NCBI RefSeq assembly: GCF_014202075.1 | Contig: NZ_JACHFZ010000001.1 | Coordinates: 744,001 to 808,000 of the forward strand | From: Brevundimonas basaltis | GTDB lineage: Bacteria > Pseudomonadota > Alphaproteobacteria > Caulobacterales > Caulobacteraceae | Direction: 5' to 3' | DNA: 64,000 nt | Shown here: positions 9,171 to 19,083 of the stretch, piece by piece | Layout of the letters: the number at the start of each line of letters is the position of its first letter | How positions within the stretch are numbered: the stretch's first letter is position 1 | Made by a program: the position numbers and the translations under genes | The notes under the pieces: generated by a model | The model's database searches: none | Seen by the model: only the letters and a program-made list of their open reading frames with translations | What the model was told of the DNA's origin: nothing

Positions 9171-12100
9171 CCGACGCTCCGCCCCCTTCGGAAACGCCCG
9201 AGGCCCCCGCCGTGAAGGCGGAGCGAAAGAAGCGGACCCGCCTGCAGGCCATCGCCTTCTTCGGCGGCGTCGGCCTTGCGATCCTGGCCGCGCTGGTGCT
9301 GCTCTTGGCGGTCGGCGGGCGGATGTATCTGCTGTCCGATTCCGGCCGGGGCCTGGTGACCAGCTTCGTAGCCGGCAAGAAGCTGGGGCGCTACGGCCGC
9401 ATCAACGTCGAGGGCGTGCGCGGCGACCTGTTCGACGACTTCACCATCGACCGGGTGACGGTCACCGACGCCGACGGCATGTGGCTGGAGGCGCGTCAGG
9501 TCCGCGTCGACTGGGACTGGTGGCCGCTGGTCCTGCGCCGTTTCCACGCCACGGAAATCGAGGCCGAGGTCATCCGGCTGATCCGCCGCCCCTTGGTCGA
9601 ACCATCGACCGAACCGCCGGGTCCGCAGCCGCTGTCGATCGACATCGACCGGTTCGCCGCCAACGTCGAACTGCTCAAGGGCTTCAGCAAGGAATATGGT
9701 CGCTGGCAGCTGGCGGGCGAGGCCGAGGTTCCGCGCAAGGGCGTCAAGCGGATTACTGTCAACGCCGACAGCAACAGCCGGCCGGGCGACTTCCTGCGCC
9801 TCACGGCGGGGATCAGCGACGACATCGCCGACATGCGCCTCGACCTGCGGGCCCGGGAGGCCCGCGGCGGCCCGATCGCCGGCGCCCTCGGCTATTCTCC
9901 CGACCAACCATTCATCGCCAACGCCATCGTCAACGGCAAGGTCGTGGACGCGGTGGTTCGGACCGGCGACTTCACCCCCCTGACTATCGAAGGAACCTAC
10001 GGTCGCGATCAGACCAACATCGCGGGTTTTGTGGACTTCTCCGGCTCCGACCTGCTGGAGCCCTTCGTGCGCCGGATCGGCCGAACCGCCAAATTCGCGC
10101 TGGCGGTGGCTCCCGACCGAAATGACGACGGCTTTCAGGGAGTCGGCTGGCGTTTGTCGTCCGAGAACCTGAACTCCCGCGCCAGCGGCGTGATCCGCAC
10201 CAGCGACCGCAGCGCGCCGCGCGGAATCCGGATCAATGTCTCGACCCCGTCCCTGACCCGGCTGGCGGGCACGCCTCTCGGCGAGCGGGCCGCCTGGACA
10301 GCCGTTTTCGAGGGCAATGCGACCGCCTGGAGCCTGGACGGCTCGGTCGACGTGATCGATGCCGAGCTCTCCAGCTACAGCGCCGGCCGCATCCGCGGGC
10401 CGGTCGACATCCGCGCGCGAAACGGCCGCTACGATATCGACGGCGACGTGCGCGTGGCGGGCGGCTCCGCGGCCGGCGTGATCGGTGGGCTGCTGGGTTC
10501 GACGCCTCGGGTTCGATTCGAAGCGGCGCGGCTGGCGGACGGCTCGATCCTGCTCGAACGGCTGGACGCCGAGGGCCAAGCGCTCAAAATCACGGGCACG
10601 GGCGGACGCAACCTGTTGGGCGGGCTCGGCTTCCGCGGGCGGGCCGAGGTCACCGACGCCTCCCGCCTGCGCGCCGGAGCAGACGGCGCTTTCGGCGGCT
10701 CTATCGCCGCCTCGATGCCCCGGGCCGGCGCGCCATGGCAGGTAACGTTCGACGGGCGCGGGCGCGGCTTCGCCCTTGGCGTCAGCGAACTGGACCGGTT
10801 GCTGGGAACGACGCCCCGGCTCCAGCTGGTCGGCGCCCTGGACGACGGCCGCGTGGTCGTCGAGTCGGCGCGTCTGACCGGCGCCAACGGCAATGCCGCG
10901 GCGCGGGGCTATATCGAGGGCGACGGCCGGCTGCGCCTGGCGATGAACTGGAACGCACGGGGCCCGTTCGGCGTCGGTCCGGTCGAGATCGACGGCGCCA
11001 TGGATGGCGAGGGAACGGTCGGCGGTACCCTCGCCCAACCGAGCGCGGACCTGCGGGCGACCTTCGGCAGCGTCAGCGCCGGCGCCCTCACCCTGAGCGA
11101 TGCGACCCTCGACCTGAGCTTCCGGCGCGGCGCCGACGCCTCGGACGGCCGCATTTCGGTGGTCGCCGGCTCCAACTACGGTCCGGCCCGGGCCAGCGGC
11201 AATTTCTACCTCGGCGGCGACCGCATCCGGCTGACGGACGTCGACCTCGACGCTGGCGGGGTCGCCGCCCAGGGCTCCATCGCCCTGTCGGACCGGCTTC
11301 CGTCCAGCGCCGACCTGACCTTCACCGCCCGCCCGGGCGCCTTCCTCGCCTCGGGAACGGCCGACGGACGCGTGCGCCTGACCGAGGGGGCCGGATCTGA
11401 AACCGCCATTCTCGACGTCACCGGCCGCAATGTCCGCCTCGCCGGTTCGTCCTGGACCATCCGGTCGCTCGACCTGAACGGCCGGGGCACGCTGGACCGG
11501 CTGCCCTTCACTCTCAAGGCTGATGTCGGGGGAGCCACCCCGGTCCGCTTCGACGGGAGCGGCGTCTATTCACGGCAGGCGAACGCGCAGACGGTCGTGC
11601 TGGAGGGCTCGGGCCGGATTCGGGACATCGCCTTCGCCACGCGCAATCCCGCCGTCGTGGCCTTGTCCGGAGACGGCCGCGTCGTCCGGGTCGATCTGGG
11701 CGTCGGCGGCGGCGTCCTGACCGGCGAGCTGCGCCAGGATTCCCGCGCCTCAATCATCGAGGCCAATCTGACCAGCGTCGAACTGGGCTCCCTCGCTCCC
11801 GACCTGCGCGGGCGGGCGACTGGACGGCTGTCGCTGAGGGGCGCCGGCGACGACCTGTCAGGGTCCGCCAATGTGTCGCTGGAAGACGTGCGCAGCATCG
11901 ACGCGCCGCGCGGCCTGGCCATCGCCGGCACCTTGAACGCCCTGCTCGTCGACAACACCCTGCGCGTCCAGGCACGGGTCGCCGACGACGGCGCCGTGCG
12001 GGCCGAGGCCGACATCACCCTGCCCGTCGAGGCCTCGGCCGCCCCTCTGCGGCTGGCCGTGGTCCGCACGCAGCCGATGTCCGGCGAAATCGACATCCAA

Positions 12101-13393
12101 GGCCAGGTCCAGCCGGTCTGGGACCTGTTCCTCGGCGGGGAGCGGACGCTGTCGGGCAAGATCAATGCCCGGGCCACCCTGGCCGGCACGATCGCCGCGC
12201 CGCGCATTAACGGCCGGATGGACCTGTGGGAAGGCGGCTTCCGCGACAACGCCACCGGTCTCCAGCTTCGGGACATGACCCTCGCCAGCCGGTTCGACGA
12301 TACAACCGCGATGGTGGAAAGTTTCTCGGCCACCGACGGCTCGGGCGGCCGGGTCTCAGGCGACGGCCGCATCGGCCTGCGCGAGGGGTCCGGATCCAGC
12401 GTCGAACTGACCCTGACGCGTTTCCAGATCATCGACAACGACCTCGCCGAGGCTCGCGCTTCGGGTCCGCTCAGCGTCGTCCGGGCCGAGGACGGCAAGA
12501 TCCAGCTGACTGGCCGGATCGACATCGACGAGGCCCGTATCGAGGCCAATCCGCCTGGCTCCACCGGCATCGTCCGCATGGACGTGGTCGAGATCAACAA
12601 GCCCGGCGGCGACGTCCCGGAGGACGAACAGAACCGCCCGCGCGGCTCCCAGATCGGCGTCGATATCGCCATCCGCTCGCCCGGCGGCGACATCGTGGTG
12701 GTCGGACGCGGGCTGAATGTGGAGATGAACGTCAATGCGCGGGTGACCGGCACGATCAACAACCCCTCCCTGAGCGGCACGGCCCGGGTGGTGCGCGGCG
12801 ACTACGACTTCGCCGGCAAGCGGTTTGTTTTCGACGAGCGCGGCACGGTCAGTCTTTCGACCCGGCCGGAAAACATCCGCCTGAACCTGACGGCGACGCG
12901 CGACGACCCTGCCCTGACGGCGACGATCCGCGTCACCGGCACGGCGGCGCGGCCCGAGATCGCTCTGTCATCGACCCCCGCGCTGCCGCAGGATGAAATC
13001 CTGTCGCAGGTGCTGTTCGGGCGCTCGGCCTCCCAGCTGTCGGCCTTCGAGGCGGCCCAACTGGCGGCGAGTGTGGGGGCGCTGGCTGGCGGCGGCGGCT
13101 TCGACGTGATCGGAAATCTCCGAGAACTGGCCGGACTGGACCGGCTGTCATTCGGCGGCGAGGCTTCGAGCCTGACCGTGGCAGGCGGCCGTTACATAAC
13201 CGACGACGTCTATCTCGAGATCATCGGCGGCGGCGAGGACGGCGCGGTGGTCAATGTCGAGTGGCAGGTGCGCCGCAACCTGACCATCAGTTCGGAATTC
13301 GGCGGAGAGGGCGGCGCCAGTCTGTCGATCCGTTGGCGCCGCCAGTCCGCCCAGCCGGGAACCGGTCGCGAGGACCGGCGCCCGAACCGGTAG
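9167..13393 (+). CDS. tamB: translocation and assembly module inner-membrane protein TamB
   Basis: A 1408-residue AsmA-like bridge protein that partners TamA. It starts at a TTG overlapping the tamA stop (TTGA), so translation is coupled. The N-terminus is basic, followed by one transmembrane helix (LQAIAFFGGVGLAILAALVL) and then a very long periplasmic beta-rich domain full of short DG/GN turn repeats. The C-terminal DUF490/TamB domain shows GTINNPSLSGTARVVRGDYDF, FDERGTVSLS, LPQDEILSQVLFGRSASQLS and a final strand region with FGGEGGASLSIRWRR. The length is normal for the family. Confidence 0.94.
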   Translation: MTDAPPPSETPEAPAVKAERKKRTRLQAIAFFGGVGLAILAALVLLLAVGGRMYLLSDSGRGLVTSFVAGKKLGRYGRINVEGVRGDLFDDFTIDRVTVTDADGMWLEARQVRVDWDWWPLVLRRFHATEIEAEVIRLIRRPLVEPSTEPPGPQPLSIDIDRFAANVELLKGFSKEYGRWQLAGEAEVPRKGVKRITVNADSNSRPGDFLRLTAGISDDIADMRLDLRAREARGGPIAGALGYSPDQPFIANAIVNGKVVDAVVRTGDFTPLTIEGTYGRDQTNIAGFVDFSGSDLLEPFVRRIGRTAKFALAVAPDRNDDGFQGVGWRLSSENLNSRASGVIRTSDRSAPRGIRINVSTPSLTRLAGTPLGERAAWTAVFEGNATAWSLDGSVDVIDAELSSYSAGRIRGPVDIRARNGRYDIDGDVRVAGGSAAGVIGGLLGSTPRVRFEAARLADGSILLERLDAEGQALKITGTGGRNLLGGLGFRGRAEVTDASRLRAGADGAFGGSIAASMPRAGAPWQVTFDGRGRGFALGVSELDRLLGTTPRLQLVGALDDGRVVVESARLTGANGNAAARGYIEGDGRLRLAMNWNARGPFGVGPVEIDGAMDGEGTVGGTLAQPSADLRATFGSVSAGALTLSDATLDLSFRRGADASDGRISVVAGSNYGPARASGNFYLGGDRIRLTDVDLDAGGVAAQGSIALSDRLPSSADLTFTARPGAFLASGTADGRVRLTEGAGSETAILDVTGRNVRLAGSSWTIRSLDLNGRGTLDRLPFTLKADVGGATPVRFDGSGVYSRQANAQTVVLEGSGRIRDIAFATRNPAVVALSGDGRVVRVDLGVGGGVLTGELRQDSRASIIEANLTSVELGSLAPDLRGRATGRLSLRGAGDDLSGSANVSLEDVRSIDAPRGLAIAGTLNALLVDNTLRVQARVADDGAVRAEADITLPVEASAAPLRLAVVRTQPMSGEIDIQGQVQPVWDLFLGGERTLSGKINARATLAGTIAAPRINGRMDLWEGGFRDNATGLQLRDMTLASRFDDTTAMVESFSATDGSGGRVSGDGRIGLREGSGSSVELTLTRFQIIDNDLAEARASGPLSVVRAEDGKIQLTGRIDIDEARIEANPPGSTGIVRMDVVEINKPGGDVPEDEQNRPRGSQIGVDIAIRSPGGDIVVVGRGLNVEMNVNARVTGTINNPSLSGTARVVRGDYDFAGKRFVFDERGTVSLSTRPENIRLNLTATRDDPALTATIRVTGTAARPEIALSSTPALPQDEILSQVLFGRSASQLSAFEAAQLAASVGALAGGGGFDVIGNLRELAGLDRLSFGGEASSLTVAGGRYITDDVYLEIIGGGEDGAVVNVEWQVRRNLTISSEFGGEGGASLSIRWRRQSAQPGTGREDRRPNR

Positions 13394-13395
13394 GT

Positions 13396-13929
13396 TTAGT
13401 AGGCTTGGGCTTCGCGGAACTTGCGCAGGGCGCTGGCGCCCCGGATGCCGGCGATGTGCAGGGTCAGCTGGATGACCATGACGGCCAGGGCGCCCCAGGT
13501 CTGCCAGGCGGGCGTCGCCGCCGCGGTGGCGCCGAGCTCTTCCATCTGGCCCGCCATCACCATGCCTAACGCCGTGCTGCCCAGTCCGTAGACGACCAGC
13601 ACCGTGAACAGGATTGGGATGACGATGTTGGGCTTGAACCACTGGACCAGGCCAAGAATCGCCTGAATAACCACCAGAACGCCGGCGAATACAACGGCTG
13701 CTCCGGTCATCATGCCGGTCATGCTCGCCGCCTCGGGTGAAGTGGCGGCGGCCTCCGCCATGGCGGCTTCCATCACGGCCGCGCCGGGACCCATCAGCCA
13801 GATCAGCCCGATCGCGCCCCAAACCACGCCCAGAAAAATGGCGATCGCACTGGCGCGCGCGGCCGCCTTGGCCTCTTCCGCGTTCGATATCGTGGCAGTC
13901 GGGTTCATCCCCCTCACCATGTCAGTCAT
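13396..13929 (-). CDS. conserved four-helix membrane protein of unknown function
   Basis: From the ATG at 13929 (AGGA at good spacing upstream) this gives 177 residues. Four hydrophobic segments are visible: ASAIAIFLGVVWGAIGLIWL, MTGAAVVFAGVLVVIQAILG, IVIPILFTVLVVYGLGSTAL and ALAVMVIQLTLHIAGIRGAS. A Met/Ala-rich loop lies between the first two. It is an inner-membrane protein and I do not recognise a family. It is convergent with tamB (two bases between stops) and divergent from the AST operon. A longer reading from 14043 would overlap the M20 gene start. Confidence 0.7.
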   Translation of the reverse strand: MTDMVRGMNPTATISNAEEAKAAARASAIAIFLGVVWGAIGLIWLMGPGAAVMEAAMAEAAATSPEAASMTGMMTGAAVVFAGVLVVIQAILGLVQWFKPNIVIPILFTVLVVYGLGSTALGMVMAGQMEELGATAAATPAWQTWGALAVMVIQLTLHIAGIRGASALRKFREAQAY

Positions 13930-14041
13930 GCCGTTTTCCTCCCTGATTGGCCTCGCCACCCTATAAGGCCCCATCGCCTGTGCAACGCACAATCGGCAGT
14001 CGCCTTCACCTTTGCCGCCCGCGCAGCTAGGGTCCGGCCGC

Positions 14042-15292
14042 ATGCGGATTCTCCTCCAAGATCAGGCCGTTCTCGACCATGTCGCGGAGCGCGGACCAGC
14101 CATCATCGGCCGGGCGGTCGACTGGGCGGCGGTCAACTCCGGTAGCCGCAACGCCGCCGGTCTGGCGCGGATGCTGGACTTGCTGGAAGCCGCCGCCTCG
14201 CCCCTCGGGGCGGACGTCGCGCGCCTGCCCACCGCCGGCTCGACCAGCGTCGGCGACGACGGCCGGGTGCGCGAGGAGGCTCACGCCGACGCCCTGAGGA
14301 TCAGCGCGCGGCCCAACGCCCCTGTGCAGGTGATCCTGACCGGCCACTACGACACCGTTTTCCCGGCCGACAGCGCCTTCCAGACCGTTGCGACTCGCCC
14401 TGACGGCGCCCTGAACGGCCCCGGCGTCGCCGACATGAAGGGCGGGATCAGCGTCATGCTGGCGGCGCTGGAGGCGTTCGAGACCCATCCGGACCGAGAC
14501 CGGGTCGGCTGGACCGTGCTGCTGTCGCCGGACGAAGAGATCGGCTCGCCCGCCTCGGCCCCGCTGCTGGCTGAGCTCGGAGCGCGGGGCCATATCGGCA
14601 TGACCTATGAGCCGGCTCTGGCTGACGGCACCCTCGCCGGGGCGCGCAAGGGCAGCGGCAACTACCATCTGATCGTCGGCGGCAAGGCGGCCCATGCCGG
14701 GCGCGCCTTCCACGAGGGCGCCAACGCCGTCGCCGGCGCCGCCATCATCGCCGCCCGCCTGCACGCCCTCAACGGCCAGCGCGAGGGCGTCACCGTCAAC
14801 GTCGCCAAGATCAGCGGCGGCGGGGCCCTGAACGTCGTCGCCGACAACGCTGTCGTCCGCTTCAATGTCCGCGTGCCGGACGCCCAGGCCTCGGCGTGGA
14901 TTTCAGAGGCGGTGCGCGAGATCGCCGCGGAACCGCCCTTCCCCGGCCTGACCCTCGATCTGCACGGCGGCATGACCCGCCCGCCCAAGCCGATGGACGC
15001 CGGTCAGACCGCCCTGTTCGACGCCGTGCGCGAGACCGGCGCCCTGCTCGGTCAGACCATCGCCTGGAAGCCGTCCGGCGGCGTCTGCGAGGGCAACAAC
15101 CTGCATGCCGCCGGTCTGCCCAATGTCGACACCCTCGGGGTGCTCGGCGGCGATATCCATTCGGATCAGGAATTCGCCTGGCCCGCCAGCTTCGTCGGAC
15201 GCGCCCAGCTCAGCGCGCTGATCCTGTGCAAGATCGCCTCGGGCGAGATCGACGCCCCCAAATTGAAGTCCCTGCGTCTGGAGACGATGTAA
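14042..15292 (+). CDS. M20-family metallohydrolase, carboxypeptidase G2-like; candidate succinylglutamate desuccinylase of the AST operon
   Basis: A 416-residue M20 peptidase. Metal and catalytic residues are in place: His102 and Asp104 in GHYDTVF, Asp131 in GPGVADMKGG, the catalytic and metal Glu pair 165-166 in SPDEEIGS, and a late His in GGDIHSDQEF. The layout (lid domain GGKAAHAGRAFHEGANAV) resembles glutamate carboxypeptidase G2, which releases a terminal glutamate. It sits four bases before astA and heads a run astA-astD-astB. No AstE-type zinc desuccinylase is present in this window. I infer that it may hydrolyse N-succinylglutamate to succinate and glutamate. The family is sure; the substrate is inference. 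Confidence 0.85.
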   Translation: MRILLQDQAVLDHVAERGPAIIGRAVDWAAVNSGSRNAAGLARMLDLLEAAASPLGADVARLPTAGSTSVGDDGRVREEAHADALRISARPNAPVQVILTGHYDTVFPADSAFQTVATRPDGALNGPGVADMKGGISVMLAALEAFETHPDRDRVGWTVLLSPDEEIGSPASAPLLAELGARGHIGMTYEPALADGTLAGARKGSGNYHLIVGGKAAHAGRAFHEGANAVAGAAIIAARLHALNGQREGVTVNVAKISGGGALNVVADNAVVRFNVRVPDAQASAWISEAVREIAAEPPFPGLTLDLHGGMTRPPKPMDAGQTALFDAVRETGALLGQTIAWKPSGGVCEGNNLHAAGLPNVDTLGVLGGDIHSDQEFAWPASFVGRAQLSALILCKIASGEIDAPKLKSLRLETM

Positions 15293-15296
15293 CCCC

Positions 15297-16304
15297 ATGC
15301 TCGTCGTCCGACCCGCCGGCCCCGCCGACCTCGATCACCTGCTTGAACTGGCCATTCTCAGTGGCCCCGGCTTCACCAGCCTGCCCGAGGATCCCGACCA
15401 ACTGACCGAACGCCTCGACCTCAGCCGGGACAGCTTCACCGGCCGGCTTGAGCCGCAGCAGCGCTGGTACACCCTGATGCTGGAGGAGTCCGAGACCGGC
15501 GACGTGGACGGCGTCGGCTCGGTCAAGGCGGCCGTCGGGCTAAACCGGCCTTTCTTCTCGTTTCGCCTCGTCAACAACACCCAGTCGTCGCCGTCGCTGG
15601 GGGTCAAGCTGGACCACCAGACCCTGGTTCTGGTCAATGAATGCACCGGCTGGACCGAGGTCGGCTCGCTGTTCCTCAAGGCCGACCGGCGCAAGGGCGG
15701 GGCGGGCCGCCTGCTCAGCCAGTCGCGCTACATGCTGATCGGGGCCCAGCCGGACCTGTTCGCCGACAATGTGCTGGCCGAGTTGCGCGGCGTCTTCACC
15801 CCGGACGGCGCCTGCCCGTTCTGGGATCATGTGGCGCACAAATTCTTCCCGATGGAGTTCGACGACGCCGACCGCATGACAGGCTCGACCGACAAGCAGT
15901 TCATTCTCGACCTGTCGCCGCGCCACCCGATCTATGTCGAGCTCCTGCCCGAGCCCGCCCGGGCTGTGATCGGCAAGGTCCATCCCCAGGGCGTCCCGGC
16001 CATGGCCCTGCTGGAGAGCGAAGGCTTCCGCCCCAATGGCCTGGTCGACATCTTCGACGCCGGCCCGACCGTCTCCTGTGTGCGCGACAACATCCGCACC
16101 GTCCGCGATGCCCGCCGCCTTGACGTCGCCATCGCCGACGAGGTCGAGGCCGAACTGCCCGCCCTGATCTCGACCGACAGCGTCGCCGCCTTCCGCGCCG
16201 TCCGCCAGAAAGCCGCCGTCGAGGGCGATACCGCCACCCTGACCCGCGAAACCGCCGATGCGCTGAAGGTGCGGGCGGGCGACACCGTGCGCGTGAAGGC
16301 ATAA
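15297..16304 (+). CDS. astA: arginine N-succinyltransferase AstA
   Basis: AstA makes N2-succinylarginine from arginine and succinyl-CoA, the first step of the AST pathway. The protein has 335 residues, the normal length. It starts MLVVRPAGPADLDHLLELA and carries the family motifs GFTSLPEDPDQL, LVLVNECTGWTEVGSLFL, GGAGRLLSQSRYML, FWDHVAHKFFPMEFDDADRM and YVELLPEPARAVIGKVHPQG. This is a GNAT-fold enzyme of the AstA/AruF type, and only one copy is present. It is transcribed with the M20 gene upstream and astD/astB downstream. Confidence 0.96.
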   Translation: MLVVRPAGPADLDHLLELAILSGPGFTSLPEDPDQLTERLDLSRDSFTGRLEPQQRWYTLMLEESETGDVDGVGSVKAAVGLNRPFFSFRLVNNTQSSPSLGVKLDHQTLVLVNECTGWTEVGSLFLKADRRKGGAGRLLSQSRYMLIGAQPDLFADNVLAELRGVFTPDGACPFWDHVAHKFFPMEFDDADRMTGSTDKQFILDLSPRHPIYVELLPEPARAVIGKVHPQGVPAMALLESEGFRPNGLVDIFDAGPTVSCVRDNIRTVRDARRLDVAIADEVEAELPALISTDSVAAFRAVRQKAAVEGDTATLTRETADALKVRAGDTVRVKA

Positions 16305-16321
16305 GCCCCTATCTGGACCCC

Positions 16322-17740
16322 ATGAGCATGTTCCAGTCCATCGACCCCGCCACCGAAGACGTCGTCTGGGAGGGCGCCGCCGCCACCCCCGCCGAAGTGC
16401 AAGTCGCCGTCGACCGCGCCCGCGCCGCCTTCCCCGACTGGGCCGACCGCCCGCGCCAGAACCGTATCGACGCAGTCAAACGCTACCAGGCCGTGCTGAA
16501 GGAGCGCGCGCCGAAAATCGCCGAAGCCATCAGCCGCGAAACCGGCAAGGCCCTGTGGGAGACGACGACCGAACTCGCCGCCATGCAGGGCAAGGTCGAC
16601 ATCTCGATCCGGGCCTATGATGAACGCACCGGCGAGCGGACGGCCGATACCGCCTTCGGTCAGGCGACCCTGCGCCACCGCCCTCACGGTGTGGCGGCGG
16701 TGCTCGGCCCGTTCAACTTCCCCGGCCACCTGCCCAACGGCCACATCGTCCCTGCTTTGCTGGCCGGCGACACCGTGGTGTTCAAACCATCGGAAGAGAC
16801 GCCGCTGGTCGGCCAGTTGATGGCCAAGGCCTTCGAGGCCGCTGACTTGCCGCCAGGCGTGGTCAATGTGGTGCAAGGCGGACGCGACACCGGCGCGGCC
16901 CTGCTGGACAGCGGCATTGACGCCCTGATGTTCACCGGCTCCGGCGCGGCCGGCGCCCATTTCCGGCGCAAATTCGCCGACGATCCGCATGTGATCCTCG
17001 CGCTTGAGCTGGGCGGCAACAATCCGCTGGTGGTGTGGGACGCCGCCGACGCCGAAGCCGTCGCCGGAATGGTGGTCCAGTCCGCCTTCATCACCACCGG
17101 CCAGCGCTGCTCCTGCGCCCGCCGCCTGATCGTGCCCGAGGGGCGAGAGGGCGACGCCATCGTGGCGGCCGTCGAATCAATCATTGATCGGCTGACCTTC
17201 GCGCCGTGGAATTCGACGCCCGAGCCCTACGGCGGGCCGCTGATCTCGGTGAAGGCGGCCGAGGCGGCGCTGAAGGCTCTGCAGGAGCGCATCGACATGG
17301 GCGCGAAGGTGATCCGCGGCTCCGGCCCCGTCGGCAACCTGCCCGGCGCCTTCGTCAAGCCGGCGATCATCGACGTCACCGGCGTCGACGTGCCCGACGA
17401 GGAGATGTTCGCCCCCTTCCTGTCGGTGACCCGCGTGTCGTCGTTCGAGGCCGCCGTCGCCGAGGCCAACGCCACCCGCTACGGGCTGTCCGCCGGGCTG
17501 GTCAGCGACGACCCGGCCAACTGGGATCGCTTCATCCGCCGTATCCGGGCCGGCGTGGTCAATTTCAACCGCCCGACCACCGGCGCCGCCGGCGACATGC
17601 CCTTCGGCGGCCTCGGCGCCAGCGGCAACCACCGCCCGTCGGCCTACTACGCCGCCGACTACTGCGCCTACCCGGTGGCCAGTTTTGAAGCGGAGTCGGT
17701 TAAGAATATCGAGAGTGAGATCAAGGGCCTGCGAGCATGA
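16322..17740 (+). CDS. astD: N-succinylglutamate 5-semialdehyde dehydrogenase AstD
   Basis: AstD oxidises succinylglutamic semialdehyde to succinylglutamate with NAD+. The 472-residue aldehyde dehydrogenase shows the NAD-binding region LGPFNFPGHLPNG, VFKPSEETPL, the glycine-rich FTGSGAAG, the general-base Glu in LALELGGNNPLVV and the nucleophilic Cys in TTGQRCSCARRL, with the C-terminal FNRPTTGAAGDMPFGGLGAS. Those last motifs are specific to the AstD subgroup. Its 3' end overlaps astB by four bases (ATGA). Confidence 0.96.
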   Translation: MSMFQSIDPATEDVVWEGAAATPAEVQVAVDRARAAFPDWADRPRQNRIDAVKRYQAVLKERAPKIAEAISRETGKALWETTTELAAMQGKVDISIRAYDERTGERTADTAFGQATLRHRPHGVAAVLGPFNFPGHLPNGHIVPALLAGDTVVFKPSEETPLVGQLMAKAFEAADLPPGVVNVVQGGRDTGAALLDSGIDALMFTGSGAAGAHFRRKFADDPHVILALELGGNNPLVVWDAADAEAVAGMVVQSAFITTGQRCSCARRLIVPEGREGDAIVAAVESIIDRLTFAPWNSTPEPYGGPLISVKAAEAALKALQERIDMGAKVIRGSGPVGNLPGAFVKPAIIDVTGVDVPDEEMFAPFLSVTRVSSFEAAVAEANATRYGLSAGLVSDDPANWDRFIRRIRAGVVNFNRPTTGAAGDMPFGGLGASGNHRPSAYYAADYCAYPVASFEAESVKNIESEIKGLRA

Positions 17741-19083
17741 CCTCGCCTGCCGTCGAAGCTAATGCGGACGGCCTGATCGGGCCGACCCATTCCTATGCGG
17801 GCCTGTCGCCCGGCAACCTCGCCTCCAGTCTGAACAAGGGCGAGGCGTCCAACCCCCGCGCGGCGGTGCTGCAGGGCCTCGATAAGATGAAGCGGCTGGC
17901 CGACCTCGGCCTGCCGCAATATGTCCTTCCGCCGCATGAGCGGCCGAACCTCCCCTTCCTGCGGTCTCTCGGCTTCACCGGCTCCGACGCCGCCGTTCTC
18001 GAGCAGGCGTGGAAGGATGCCCCGTCCTTCGCCGCCGCCGCCTGCTCCGCCTCGCCGATGTGGGCCGCCAATGCCGCCACGGTGACGCCCAGCGCCGACG
18101 CCGCCGACGGCCGGGTGCATTTCACCCCCGCCAATCTGCACACCAATCTGCACCGCTCGCTTGAGCACCGGCAGACCAAGCGGGCTCTCGACGCCCTGTT
18201 CCCCGACAAGGCCCGCTTTGCGGTGCACGACGCCCTGCCCGCCGTCAGTCACCTCGCCGACGAAGGCGCGGCCAACCATGTCCGTCTGTGCGCCGAGCAC
18301 GGCGCGCCGGGCGTCAATATGCTCGTCTGGGGTCGGGGGGCCTTCGAGCCTTGGGCCGACGCCTTCCCGGCCCGCCAGACGCATGAGGCCAGCCAGGCCA
18401 TCGCCCGCAATCACGGAGCCGCGCGGGCGATCTTCCCGCGCCAGTCGCGCGCCGCCATCGCCGGGGGCACCTTCCACAACGACGTGGTCTGCGTCGGGGC
18501 GCTCGAAACCCTGTTCTTCCACGAGCTGGCCTTCGAGGACACGGCGACGACCAAGGCCGCGATCCGCGCCGCCGCCGACGGCCTGTTCGAACCGCAATTT
18601 GTCGAGATATCCGCCGCCGACCTCCCCCTCGCCGACGCCATCTCCAGCTATCTGTTCAACTCCATGCTGGTCTCCCTCCCGGGCGAGGACCGCCTGACCC
18701 TGATCTGCCCGACCGAGACCCGCGACAACCCGCGTAGCCATGCGGTCGCCGAGAGCCTCGCCGCCTCCAACGGCCCCATTGGCCGCGTCGAATACGTCGA
18801 TGTGCGTCAGTCGATGCGCAACGGCGGCGGCCCGGCCTGCCTGCGCCTGCGCGTCGTGCTGACCGAGGCCGAGCAGGCCGCCGCCAATTCCGCCATGCGC
18901 ATGACCGAGGAGCTGCACGCCCGCCTGTCGATCTGGGCTGCCAACTGGTACCGGGATGCGCTGGCGCCCGCCGACCTCGCCGACCCGGCCCTGCTGGACG
19001 AGAGCCGCGGCGCGCTGGATGAACTGACCGGCATCCTTGAACTGGGCGGCGGCTTCTATCCCTTCCAGCGGGAGCCGGCGTGA
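17737..19083 (+). CDS. astB: N-succinylarginine dihydrolase AstB
   Basis: AstB hydrolyses succinylarginine to succinylornithine, two ammonia and CO2. The 448-residue protein is of normal length and has the conserved DGLIGPTHSYAGLSPGNLAS at the N-terminus, AANAATVTPSADAADGRVHFTPANL, GTFHNDVVCVGALETLF (around the catalytic His) and the nucleophile Cys in MRNGGGPACLRLRV. Translation is coupled to astD through ATGA and to the next membrane protein through GTGA. No succinylornithine transaminase (astC) is present in the window; ArgD elsewhere usually covers that step. Confidence 0.96.
   Translation: MTSPAVEANADGLIGPTHSYAGLSPGNLASSLNKGEASNPRAAVLQGLDKMKRLADLGLPQYVLPPHERPNLPFLRSLGFTGSDAAVLEQAWKDAPSFAAAACSASPMWAANAATVTPSADAADGRVHFTPANLHTNLHRSLEHRQTKRALDALFPDKARFAVHDALPAVSHLADEGAANHVRLCAEHGAPGVNMLVWGRGAFEPWADAFPARQTHEASQAIARNHGAARAIFPRQSRAAIAGGTFHNDVVCVGALETLFFHELAFEDTATTKAAIRAAADGLFEPQFVEISAADLPLADAISSYLFNSMLVSLPGEDRLTLICPTETRDNPRSHAVAESLAASNGPIGRVEYVDVRQSMRNGGGPACLRLRVVLTEAEQAAANSAMRMTEELHARLSIWAANWYRDALAPADLADPALLDESRGALDELTGILELGGGFYPFQREPA

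Noticed and set aside
9143..11038. 631-residue open frame antisense to tamB
   Set aside because: Composition typical of a GC-rich shadow and opposite to a clear TamB gene.
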